This document shows positions 1-5,376 of a stretch of DNA of 5,945 bases, piece by piece; the stretch's first letter is position 1; each line of letters opens with the position of its first letter. Origin of the DNA: Kiritimatiellia bacterium. GTDB taxonomy: Bacteria; Verrucomicrobiota; Kiritimatiellia; SLAD01. The notes beneath the pieces were generated by a model, which saw only the letters and a list, made by a program, of their open reading frames with translations, was not told the origin of the DNA and searched no databases. The translations under genes were made by a program, and so were the position numbers. The stretch is from the NCBI GenBank assembly GCA_007126995.1, contig SLAD01000190.1, positions 1-5,945 on the forward strand. Direction: 5' to 3'.

Positions 1-146
1 AAAGCGGGATCAAGACCGCCGAGGACGTGGTGCGCCTGCGCGATGCCGGTTACCACGGGATCCTGGTGGGCGAACACATTTTGCGGCAAGAGACGGTTGG
101 CCCGGCGATCCAAGCGCTAATGAGTGGGGTATGGGCGTCTTCGTAA
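1..146 (+). CDS. trpC: Indole-3-glycerol phosphate synthase, C-terminal end (partial)
   Basis: This is the last 47 codons of a gene that enters from the left edge; the reading frame starts at base 3 and ends with TAA at 144-146. The visible protein begins SGIKTAEDVVRLRDAGYHG and continues into ILVGEHILR. This is the usual C-terminal part of the TrpC TIM barrel: the S-G-I phosphate-binding loop after beta-7, then the L-V-G-E strand and helix of beta-8. TrpC closes the ring of carboxyphenylamino-deoxyribulose phosphate to give indole-3-glycerol phosphate, using the product of TrpF, the next gene. The last 16 nt overlap the start of trpF in another frame, which points to translational coupling. 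The identification rests on motif and neighbour together; the catalytic residues lie outside the window. Confidence 0.88.
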   Translation, partial: SGIKTAEDVVRLRDAGYHGILVGEHILRQETVGPAIQALMSGVWASS

Positions 147-754
147 AGATTTGCGGTTGTGCCTCGCCCGACGATGCGCACGCGATTGCCGAGCTGCGCC
201 CAGATGCGGTCGGCTTCATTCTGTGGCCGGGTTCGAAACGTTATGTAAAACCCAACGCCATCGCCGAATGGACTCGTGACTGGCCGGACGATCTACTGAA
301 GGTCGGCGTCTTCGTGGATGAACCCGTTGAACGGGTTCAAGCGGTGGCCGAAACGGCCGGGCTGGATGTCGTGCAATTACATGGGCGCGAGAGCGCTGAG
401 GACCTCGCTGCACTCGCCCCTCGATTGGTTTGGAAGGCGGTGCATTTGAATCGCCCACTGCCACCGGATTTGGAAAAGTATCCGGCCGATGCCTTTCTAC
501 TCGACTATCACGGCGACCGCATGCTGGGTGGGACCGGACAGCAGGTGGACTGGGATGCCGCACGACGCTTCGTCGAGGGCACCACCCGAAAAGTCCTGCT
601 GGCAGGTGGCCTGAATCGTGATAACGTTGTCGCAGCGATTCAGGCGGTTCACCCTTGGGGCGTGGATGTGAGTTCCGGTGTCGAGCAGGCGCCGGGCCAA
701 AAGGATTTAGCAGCAGTAAAGGACTTTATCGAACAATGCCGAAGCAACGATTGA
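131..754 (+). CDS. trpF: Phosphoribosylanthranilate isomerase
   Basis: The protein has 207 residues, the normal length for monofunctional TrpF. The enzyme converts N-(5'-phosphoribosyl)anthranilate to the carboxyphenylamino-deoxyribulose phosphate used by TrpC. Family landmarks are present: VKICG at 5-9 with the catalytic Cys8, VQLHG at 81-85, the catalytic acid Asp125 in FLLDYH, GGTGQQVDW at 133-141, LLAGGL at 156-161, and the phosphate-binding GVDVSSGVE at 177-185. The ATG at 131 is favoured because it places the KICG strand at the very N-terminus, as in the family; the Shine-Dalgarno is poor (GTGGGG almost touches the ATG), consistent with coupling to trpC. Its 3' end overlaps trpB by 19 nt. 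Confidence 0.96.
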   Translation: MGVFVKICGCASPDDAHAIAELRPDAVGFILWPGSKRYVKPNAIAEWTRDWPDDLLKVGVFVDEPVERVQAVAETAGLDVVQLHGRESAEDLAALAPRLVWKAVHLNRPLPPDLEKYPADAFLLDYHGDRMLGGTGQQVDWDAARRFVEGTTRKVLLAGGLNRDNVVAAIQAVHPWGVDVSSGVEQAPGQKDLAAVKDFIEQCRSND

Positions 755-1947
755 ATACCGATCCGGATCAGCATGGCTATTTCGGGTCGTACGGCGGGAT
801 GTACGTGCCCGAAACCCTGATGACGCCCTTGCTGGAGCTGTCGACCGCCTATGACCAAGCACGCAAGGATAGCGACTTCAAGCGCGAACTGAACGCGCTA
901 TTGCGCGATTATGTCGGCCGCCCCACGCCCTTGTATTTCGCGGAGCGCATGACAAAGGAATTGGGCTGCAAAGCGGTCTACTTGAAACGCGAGGACCTGT
1001 GTCACACCGGTGCACACAAAATCAACAATTCCATGGGGCAGGCCTTGCTGGCGAAGCGGATGGGGAAGCAGCGCGTGATTGCGGAAACCGGCGCCGGCCA
1101 ACACGGCGTCGCTACCGCCACGGTCGCGGCCATGTTCGGCATGGAGTGCGTCATCTATATGGGTGAGCTCGACATGGAGCGGCAGGCGCTCAATGTCTTC
1201 CGTATGCGCAGCTTGGGGGCCGAGGTCGTGCCCGTTACCGCGGGTCAGAAGACATTAAAAGAGGCGATCAGTGAGGCCATGCGGGATTGGGTGACCAATA
1301 TCCGCAGCACACACTATATTCTGGGTTCGGCGCTCGGCGCTCATCCGTATCCCCGCATGGTGCGGGATTTCCAGTCGGTGATTGGAAAAGAAACACGGCG
1401 ACAAGTTATGCGCATCGCCGGGCGTTTGCCCACCGCCATTTTGGCCTGCGTTGGCGGCGGAAGTAATTCGATCGGGATATTCCATCCCTTTATCAATGAT
1501 CGAAAGGTGCGCTTGATCGGTGTGGAAGCCGGCGGCTTGGGTATTCGCAACGGCCAACATGCGGCGCGATTCGCGGGCGGCAAGGTCGGGATCCTGCAAG
1601 GGACCAAGACCTTTGTGTTACAAGATCGCAATGGCCAGATTCAGCTTACCCATTCCGTCAGCGCCGGTTTGGATTATGCCGCCATTGGGCCCGAGCATAG
1701 CCTGTTACGCGATTTGGGGCGGGTGGAGTACGGTCACGTGAATGACCGCGAAGCCGTGGATGCCTTTGATACGCTGGCGCGCTGGGAAGGCCTGCTGCCG
1801 GCACTTGAAACTGCGCATGCGGTCGCCTACATGATCAAGCATGCCGATCAGTGGCGTAAGAACGACGTGCTGGTGCTCAACCTTTCCGGGCGCGGCGATA
1901 AGGATGTGCAGCAAGTCGCTGCCTGGAAGCAGGAGCAGCAGCGATGA
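736..1947 (+). CDS. trpB: Tryptophan synthase beta chain
   Basis: The protein has 403 residues. It condenses indole with L-serine on pyridoxal phosphate to make tryptophan, normally as an alpha2-beta2 complex with TrpA. Landmarks: HGYFGSYGGMYVPETL near the N-terminus; KREDLCHTGAHKINN with the PLP Schiff-base Lys95; catalytic Glu117 in ETGAGQHG; the PLP phosphate loop GGGSNSIG at 240-247; SAGLDY with Asp313; and LSGRGDKD at 383-390, whose Ser384 should meet the pyridine nitrogen. The set fits the TrpB1 class, the TrpA-dependent type. The ATG at 736 was chosen because it gives a standard N-terminus; the frame stays open back to 655, but that extension lies inside trpF. An AAAGGA lies 12 nt before the start. 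No trpA follows; the stop overlaps the yicC start as ATGA. Confidence 0.97.
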   Translation: MPKQRLNTDPDQHGYFGSYGGMYVPETLMTPLLELSTAYDQARKDSDFKRELNALLRDYVGRPTPLYFAERMTKELGCKAVYLKREDLCHTGAHKINNSMGQALLAKRMGKQRVIAETGAGQHGVATATVAAMFGMECVIYMGELDMERQALNVFRMRSLGAEVVPVTAGQKTLKEAISEAMRDWVTNIRSTHYILGSALGAHPYPRMVRDFQSVIGKETRRQVMRIAGRLPTAILACVGGGSNSIGIFHPFINDRKVRLIGVEAGGLGIRNGQHAARFAGGKVGILQGTKTFVLQDRNGQIQLTHSVSAGLDYAAIGPEHSLLRDLGRVEYGHVNDREAVDAFDTLARWEGLLPALETAHAVAYMIKHADQWRKNDVLVLNLSGRGDKDVQQVAAWKQEQQR

Positions 1948-2828
1948 GTTTGCGTAGCATGACCGGCTACGGGCGGGGTCAAACCTCGATAGGCGGCGTC
2001 GCGGCAACGGTTGAGATCAGCGCCGTGAACCGCAAACAACTGGACATCCAATGCGCTTTACCGCGCGGCATGGGTGCGCTGGAGGCGCGCGCGATCGAGC
2101 TGATTCAGTCCAAGGTAGCCCGCGGCCGATTAACGGTTGATGTGACGGTGGACTGGGCAGACGTTGCCCGGCGGAAAGCGGTGCGGCTGGATGAGCCGTT
2201 GGCCGCTGCCTATCTGGACGCCCTGCGCTCCGGCGCGCGATCACTCAACATCAAAGACGATCTCGGCATGAAAGCGCTCATCCAGCTCCCCGACGTCGTT
2301 CAACTGGCCCGCCCGCAAGAGGATCTCGAGCGCGCGTGGAAGCCGATCGAGAAGGCCCTGCAGCACGCCCTGAAGGAGTTCAACGCCATGCGGGCCCGGG
2401 AAGGCCGGGTACTGCAGCAGGATTTACAAATGCGCATTGGCCTGCTGGAGAAGCTGGTAAAAGCCATTCACAAACGAGCGCCTGCAGTAGCCAAGAACTA
2501 TCGGAAAAAGCTCCTGGCTCGGCTGAAGCAGGCCGGACTGGATGCAGATCAGCGCGATGACCGGGTGTTGCGGGAAATCGCCCTGTTTGCGGATCGCTGT
2601 GACATTACCGAGGAATTAACCCGGCTGGAAAGCCACTTGAATCAAGCGCGTCGCATGGCACGCTCACGCTCAGCCACGGGCCGCTCGTTGGACTTCTTGG
2701 CTCAGGAACTTTTTCGTGAAATCAATACCATCGGATCGAAGGCAAACGATAGCGCCATTCTTCAGCGTGTGGTGGATTTCAAAACGGAATTGGAACGAAT
2801 TAGGGAACAGGTGCAGAACATAGAATGA
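1944..2828 (+). CDS. yicC: YicC family endoribonuclease-like protein
   Basis: The protein has 294 residues, typical of YicC. E. coli YicC has been reported to act as an endoribonuclease that promotes small-RNA decay; the role in this organism is inferred. Visible family signatures: MTGYG at 6-10; a YicC-like N-terminal domain over about 1-155, including VNRKQLDI and ARGRLTVDV; a charged helical middle; then the DUF1732-type C-terminus with ALFADRCDITEELTRLESH at 213-231, GRSLDFLAQELFREINTIGS at 246-265, and the near-invariant ending ELERIREQVQNIE. An AGGAG at 1931-1935 sits 8 nt before the ATG. The start overlaps the trpB stop by 4 nt (ATGA), and the stop overlaps the gmk start in the same way. 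The yicC-gmk pairing is common in bacteria; being fused to trpB is less usual. Confidence 0.93.
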   Translation: MSLRSMTGYGRGQTSIGGVAATVEISAVNRKQLDIQCALPRGMGALEARAIELIQSKVARGRLTVDVTVDWADVARRKAVRLDEPLAAAYLDALRSGARSLNIKDDLGMKALIQLPDVVQLARPQEDLERAWKPIEKALQHALKEFNAMRAREGRVLQQDLQMRIGLLEKLVKAIHKRAPAVAKNYRKKLLARLKQAGLDADQRDDRVLREIALFADRCDITEELTRLESHLNQARRMARSRSATGRSLDFLAQELFREINTIGSKANDSAILQRVVDFKTELERIREQVQNIE

Positions 2829-3466
2829 TCACATTGAAACGAAAACCGCTTTTGATGATTGTCTCCGCTCCTTCCGGCGCCGGCAAAACAACGCTTTGTG
2901 ACCGTCTGGTGGCTGAGTTCGATTGTATAACGTACTCGGTGTCCTGCACCACCCGGGCCCCACGGGAAGGGGAGATTGATGGCGTGAGTTATCACTTCCT
3001 TTCGCAGGAAACGTTTGAGGCCCGTCAAGCAAATGGAGATTTTCTGGAGCATGCCGTTGTACACGGCAACCATTACGGCACCTTGAAGGCCAGTGTGCAG
3101 GCCTCGCTGGAGTCTGGGCAAGACGTGCTGATGGACATTGACGTACAGGGCGCGCAACAAATCCGCGCCTACCTGGAAAGCGGACCGGACAACGAGTGGA
3201 TTCGTGACATCTACTGTGATGTGTTTATTGCGCCACCATCCATGGAGGATTTGCAGCTCCGTTTGTGGGGCCGTGGCAAGGACGATGAAGCCGTCATTCG
3301 TCGCCGTCTGGAACGCGCCCGCGAGGAGCTGACCTGCTGGGTAGACTACCAGTATGTGATCGTCAATGACCGTCTGGAAGAGTCGTACGCCACCTTGCGT
3401 TCCATTCTGTTGGCGGAGCGTCACAAGGCGCATCGCATTGTGTCAACCTCGATTAGTAAACGATAA
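2825..3466 (+). CDS. gmk: Guanylate kinase
   Basis: The protein has 213 residues. This cytosolic enzyme phosphorylates GMP (and dGMP) to GDP using ATP. Sequence evidence: the P-loop APSGAGKT at 15-22; the GMP-binding segment SVSCTTRAPREGE at 38-50 followed by GVSYHF; GDFLEHAVVHGNHYGT at 71-86, which carries the Glu76 and Tyr84 expected to contact the guanine and phosphate; DIDVQGAQQI at 104-113; and the LID region RLWGRGKDDEAVIRRRL at 146-162. From memory of the E. coli enzyme, about 10 extra residues lie between QQIR and VFIAPPS, and the LID has Trp where a small or charged residue is more usual; neither change removes a catalytic residue. The ATG overlaps the yicC stop (ATGA), and the nearest Shine-Dalgarno-like sequence is weak, so coupling is likely. 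Confidence 0.96.
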   Translation: MITLKRKPLLMIVSAPSGAGKTTLCDRLVAEFDCITYSVSCTTRAPREGEIDGVSYHFLSQETFEARQANGDFLEHAVVHGNHYGTLKASVQASLESGQDVLMDIDVQGAQQIRAYLESGPDNEWIRDIYCDVFIAPPSMEDLQLRLWGRGKDDEAVIRRRLERAREELTCWVDYQYVIVNDRLEESYATLRSILLAERHKAHRIVSTSISKR

Positions 3467-3499
3467 AGGCGAAACAGAGCGTCGCCTACATTATTAGGC
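3467..3499 (+). other. Two mutually exclusive small hairpins after gmk
   Basis: Directly after the gmk stop, AGGCGA (3467-3472) pairs with TCGCCT (3482-3487) around a 9-nt loop. The right arm can instead pair onward: GCCTA (3484-3488) with TAGGC (3495-3499) around CATTAT. No T-run follows, so this is not a convincing intrinsic terminator. It may protect the 3' end of the trp-gmk message or be incidental. Confidence 0.35.
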
Positions 3500-3535
3500 A
3501 GGCATTGTATTTGCAGGATTTTGACCTGTATTCCG

Positions 3536-3564
3536 TTGACGCGTATCCACTGAGTCTCTATTTT
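3536..3564 (+). promoter_or_regulatory. Candidate sigma70-type promoter for the histone-like gene
   Basis: TTGACG (3536-3541, 5 of 6 to consensus) is followed after exactly 17 bp by TATTTT (3559-3564, 4 of 6). Transcription would begin near 3571, leaving about 85 nt of leader before the ATG at 3655. A clear terminator after the gene supports an independent transcription unit. A second possible -35 (TTGACC, 3521-3526) has only a weak partner, TATCCA (3544-3549). Confidence 0.45.
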
Positions 3565-3654
3565 CCTACTAAGGATCATGTAGCAGGTAAGTCAATGAAC
3601 CTGATCAACCTATCAACTCCTCGCGGGAGAAGAATGAAAGAGGGGATAGAGAAA

Positions 3655-3930
3655 ATGGCAGCAAAAAAGAAAGCAGCCGCTAAGAAGAAGGTAGCCAAGA
3701 AGGCACCGGCGAAAAAGAAAGTCGCCAAGAAAAAGGTAGCCAAGAAGAAGGCGCCGGCTAAGAAAGCGGTGAAGAAGAAAGTTGCGGCAGCCAAAAAGGT
3801 AGCGAAGAAGGTCGTCAAGAAGGCGGCCAAGAAGGCACCGGCGAAAAAGAAAGTCGCCAAGAAAAAGGTAGCCAAAAAGGCGCCGGCGAAAAAGAAAGTG
3901 GCTCGGAAAAAAGCCGCAAAGAAAAAATAA
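3655..3930 (+). CDS. Lysine/alanine-rich histone H1-like DNA-binding protein
   Basis: The protein has 91 residues. By hand count it contains 46 Lys, 28 Ala, 11 Val, 4 Pro, 1 Arg and the start Met: no acidic, aromatic or polar uncharged residues. It is built from degenerate units such as KKVAKK and KKAPAKK, like the C-terminal tail of eukaryotic histone H1 and bacterial H1-like proteins (Hc1/Hc2 of Chlamydia, BpH1 of Bordetella, and many PVC bacteria). The likely role is electrostatic binding and compaction of DNA, possibly RNA or polyphosphate; this is inferred from composition, as there is no folded domain. The ATG at 3655 was chosen for AGGGG (3641-3645) 9 nt upstream and because protein composition changes sharply here. 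An in-frame ATG at 3634 would add seven residues; the frame is open further back but crosses the predicted promoter. Confidence 0.85.
   Translation: MAAKKKAAAKKKVAKKAPAKKKVAKKKVAKKKAPAKKAVKKKVAAAKKVAKKVVKKAAKKAPAKKKVAKKKVAKKAPAKKKVARKKAAKKK
3694..3743 (+). repeat. Perfect 50-nt direct repeat, copy 1
   Basis: This stretch, beginning GCCAAGAAGGCACCGG, is identical base for base to 3826-3875. The offset is 132 nt, i.e. 44 codons, so both copies encode the same residues (AKKAPAKKKVAKKKVA). A degenerate third unit starts at 3871. Identity at the third codon position argues for recent internal duplication or gene conversion rather than selection on the protein alone. Confidence 0.9.
3826..3875 (+). 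repeat. Perfect 50-nt direct repeat, copy 2
   Basis: This is the second copy of the 50-nt repeat at 3694-3743, in the same reading frame of the histone-like gene. The copies diverge at both ends: the base before each is A versus G, and the base after each is G versus A. Confidence 0.9.
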
Positions 3931-3946
3931 TTCAGTCTAACTGAAT
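3930..3946 (+). other. Small hairpin touching the stop codon of the histone-like gene
   Basis: ATTCAGT (3930-3936) pairs perfectly with ACTGAAT (3940-3946) around the 3-nt loop CTA. It begins in the last base of the TAA stop. The left side, as AATTCAGT (3929-3936), is also fully complementary to ACTGAATT (3973-3980) in the loop of the following terminator, so the two structures could interact. Confidence 0.45.
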
Positions 3947-3954
3947 ACAAAGAG

Positions 3955-4002
3955 AATGGCAGTCGTCACGGAACTGAATTCGGAGTGACGGCTGCCATTT
4001 TT
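3955..4002 (+). terminator. Strong rho-independent terminator
   Basis: AATGGCAGTCGTCAC (3955-3969) pairs with GTGACGGCTGCCATT (3985-3999): 15 pairs, all Watson-Crick except one G-U (3963 with 3991). The loop is 15 nt. The run TTTTT (3998-4002) follows the stem directly. This ends the histone-like message and separates it from nrdR. The opposite strand lacks a good T-run, so it appears to work in one direction. Confidence 0.92.
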
Positions 4003-4127
4003 CTTGAACAAGATCGCGCCAAGCCGCAACGGCTACAAGCGATCGTCACAGTCATATGCAACTCTCTTGCTCATAGGACAATGACCCGCCGCAGCGGGTT
4101 CGTCAATATTGATTCTCAGCAAAAGCA
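4003..4127 (+). other. Non-coding stretch with stacked inverted repeats upstream of the nrdR promoter
   Basis: I see no gene here. It holds GATCGC (4012-4017) pairing with GCGATC (4039-4044), enclosing AGCCG-CAA-CGGCT (4022-4034) across a symmetric 4x4 internal loop; GCAA/TTGC (4058-4061, 4067-4070); ACCCGC-CGCA-GCGGGT (4084-4099); and the perfect palindrome TCAATATTGA (4103-4112). None is followed by a T-run. They could be protein-binding sites or part of an unannotated RNA; they may also be incidental. Confidence 0.3.
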
Positions 4128-4156
4128 TTGACCTACTATATGTTGTAGTTTAGCCT
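4128..4156 (+). promoter_or_regulatory. Candidate nrdR promoter
   Basis: TTGACC (4128-4133, 5 of 6 to the -35 consensus) is followed after 17 bp by TAGCCT (4151-4156), a weak -10 that keeps only the key T-A-T positions. Alternatives are TTGATT (4109-4114) with TACTAT (4134-4139) at a long 19-bp spacing, or TATAGT (4172-4177) as the -10 with no good -35. In every version the NrdR boxes overlap or closely flank the promoter, as expected for repression. Confidence 0.3.
4133..4148 (+). promoter_or_regulatory. NrdR box 1 (upstream)
   Basis: The 16-mer CTACTATATGTTGTAG fits the NrdR box consensus acaCwAtATaTwGtgt at most positions; the core CTATATGTTGT (4136-4146) departs from it only at one position (G for A). 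It lies in the predicted promoter of nrdR and is paired with box 2 at a 31-bp repeat distance. The consensus is from established knowledge; the match was made by eye. Confidence 0.8.
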
Positions 4157-4163
4157 TCAGAAT

Positions 4164-4179
4164 TGGCTAGATATAGTGA
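4164..4179 (+). promoter_or_regulatory. NrdR box 2 (downstream)
   Basis: The 16-mer TGGCTAGATATAGTGA matches acaCwAtATaTwGtgt in its core CTAGATATAGTG with one departure (G for T). The conserved C at 4167 is 31 bp from that of box 1 (4136), leaving 15 bp between the two 16-mers. This is about three helical turns, the arrangement known from enterobacterial nrd promoters where NrdR binds both boxes on one DNA face. Confidence 0.8.
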
Positions 4180-4236
4180 GCGTTTTCCCCTCGGTTGGGG
4201 GCTAGTACTCAGGTTCGATTGGCAGAGAGGACATAG

Positions 4237-4692
4237 ATGCGCTGTCCCAAGTGCACTCATCAAGAAGATAAAGTGGTTGATACTCGGACGGTCCGTAACG
4301 GTGACGCGATACGGCGGCGGCGGGTCTGTCTAAAGTGTGGCCACCGGTTTACCACTTATGAAGAGGTCGCAAAAGCCCACCTGCGGGTGATTAAACGGGA
4401 TGGGCGGCACGAGGAGTTGGATCGCAATAAGCTGTTGGGCGGGATCATGCGCGCGTGTGAAAAACGTCCCGTCAGTGCGACGGATGTCGAGCTGATTGTC
4501 AGTCGCATTTTGAATGAGTTGGAGGCGGAGTACGAACGCGAGCTGCCCAGCACGGCCATCGGCATGAAGGTGATGGAGGCATTGGAAAAGATCGATGAGG
4601 TCGCCTACATTCGGTTCGCGTCGGTGTACCGGCGCTTTAAGGATGTTAATCAATTCTTGAGCGAGGTCGAGGGACTCATTGGACGTGAATAG
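4237..4692 (+). CDS. nrdR: Transcriptional repressor NrdR (zinc ribbon and ATP-cone)
   Basis: The protein has 151 residues, standard for NrdR. It represses ribonucleotide reductase genes, sensing ATP versus dATP through its ATP-cone. The N-terminal zinc ribbon has Cys3, Cys6, Cys31 and Cys34 (MRCPKC and CLKCGHRFTTYE), with the DNA-binding RRRR at 26-29. The ATP-cone spans about 47-137: VIKRDGRHEELDRNKLLGGI, ACEKRPV, then the conserved DEVAYIRFASVYRRFKDVNQF at the end (read as two runs, 120-129 and 130-140). An AGGA at 4228-4231 lies 5 nt before the ATG. Two NrdR boxes upstream suggest negative autoregulation. No ribonucleotide reductase gene is in the window. The next gene starts 11 nt after the stop, so co-transcription is likely. 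Confidence 0.97.
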   Translation: MRCPKCTHQEDKVVDTRTVRNGDAIRRRRVCLKCGHRFTTYEEVAKAHLRVIKRDGRHEELDRNKLLGGIMRACEKRPVSATDVELIVSRILNELEAEYERELPSTAIGMKVMEALEKIDEVAYIRFASVYRRFKDVNQFLSEVEGLIGRE

Positions 4693-4703
4693 GTAGAGGG
4701 TTT

Positions 4704-5351
4704 ATGCGCGTGCTGCACGAAAATTTTGAGACGGATGACGAGATCGCGATCCGCAATTACCTCGTTGGCACCGTGGCGCAGGATGTTGCGTTGTCATCGG
4801 AACGGGTGCAACGTTTGCATGAGGCCGCCCGTAGTGTTGCGGCACACTACCGAGTCCGTATGGAGCAGGGGGCATCGAACGAAGACCTGCATTTTCTTTA
4901 TGCCCGCGCCCTCTGGGGAGCGGGTGAAAGCGATCTCGCCCGGGATTGGTTGAGTCAGACGGTCGCTTCCCGATCGGCGCGCGACACCGCCGTTGCCTTG
5001 CTTGAGGCAGGCGTGCTGGATCCACTGTTGTGGTCCGCGGCGGCCACAGGGGTTCTGCGTTATCAATCCGATTGGGTGTCGATGGATCGGAGCGACCTAT
5101 GGCGCTTAAATCTGGCGCGTGTGGCCGATTGGACGCGTGAGATTGAGCTGGTGCGATCAGAGGCGCTGCGTCGAGTCGTTCAGCTTCTACTGCCCGTATG
5201 GCATCAGACGGCGGGTCGAGGCGCGCTAGGATTGAAAATGGTGGAAGCCGAGTGGGCCACGGAGGAGATGGCCTGGTGCGAAGCGATCTTAACCAAAGAG
5301 AGCCACGCCCGCGGCTGGCCGCATGTGCCGGATGTCGTGCGCTTAGCGTGA
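4704..5351 (+). CDS. Uncharacterised tryptophan-rich, helical protein between nrdR and prmA
   Basis: I do not recognise this 215-residue protein. It appears soluble: no signal peptide and no membrane segment. It looks almost wholly alpha-helical. Residues 61-83 (DLHFLYARALWGAGESDLAR and on to DWL) have the spacing of a TPR or SEL1-like helix pair, but I see no second clear repeat. It is rich in tryptophan: ten residues (71, 82, 110, 124, 133, 143, 166, 184, 191, 205), nearly 5%. That it is a real gene is supported by the long open frame in the + strand gene order, codon use like the neighbours, and the tight fit (11 nt after nrdR, 25 nt before prmA). AGGT at 4691-4694 and AGAGGG at 4695-4700 precede the ATG. 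A scaffold or partner-binding role is conceivable but not shown. Confidence 0.8.
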   Translation: MRVLHENFETDDEIAIRNYLVGTVAQDVALSSERVQRLHEAARSVAAHYRVRMEQGASNEDLHFLYARALWGAGESDLARDWLSQTVASRSARDTAVALLEAGVLDPLLWSAAATGVLRYQSDWVSMDRSDLWRLNLARVADWTREIELVRSEALRRVVQLLLPVWHQTAGRGALGLKMVEAEWATEEMAWCEAILTKESHARGWPHVPDVVRLA

Positions 5352-5376
5352 ACAGCGAGAGGATCGGCGTCGCCCC

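Noticed and set aside
655..735. Upstream in-frame extension of trpB
   Set aside because: The frame is open, but it lies inside trpF and the extra residues do not resemble TrpB; the ATG at 736 gives the standard N-terminus.
2762..3433. Minus-strand open frame of 223 codons opposite gmk
   Set aside because: It is fully antisense to a clear guanylate kinase gene and shows no recognisable motif.
3505..3654. Longer start for the histone-like gene
   Set aside because: The first 50 residues have ordinary mixed composition, the predicted promoter lies within them, and good ribosome binding is seen only before 3655 (less so before 3634).
3661..3927. CRISPR-like or tandem-repeat array
   Set aside because: The repetition is explained by Lys/Ala codons in one reading frame, with no regular spacers.
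3576..3950. Minus-strand Phe/Ala-rich open frame that looks like a membrane protein
   Set aside because: It is the complement of the lysine-codon-rich tract: AAG/AAA read backwards gives CTT/TTT. No ribosome-binding site or homology is apparent.
4187..4200. CCCC-TCGGTT-GGGG hairpin in the nrdR leader
   Set aside because: Only four pairs and no T-run after it, so neither a terminator nor a riboswitch can be supported.
4211..4220. tRNA T-loop-like GGTTCGATT
   Set aside because: No acceptor, D or anticodon stems can be built around it; it lies in the nrdR leader.
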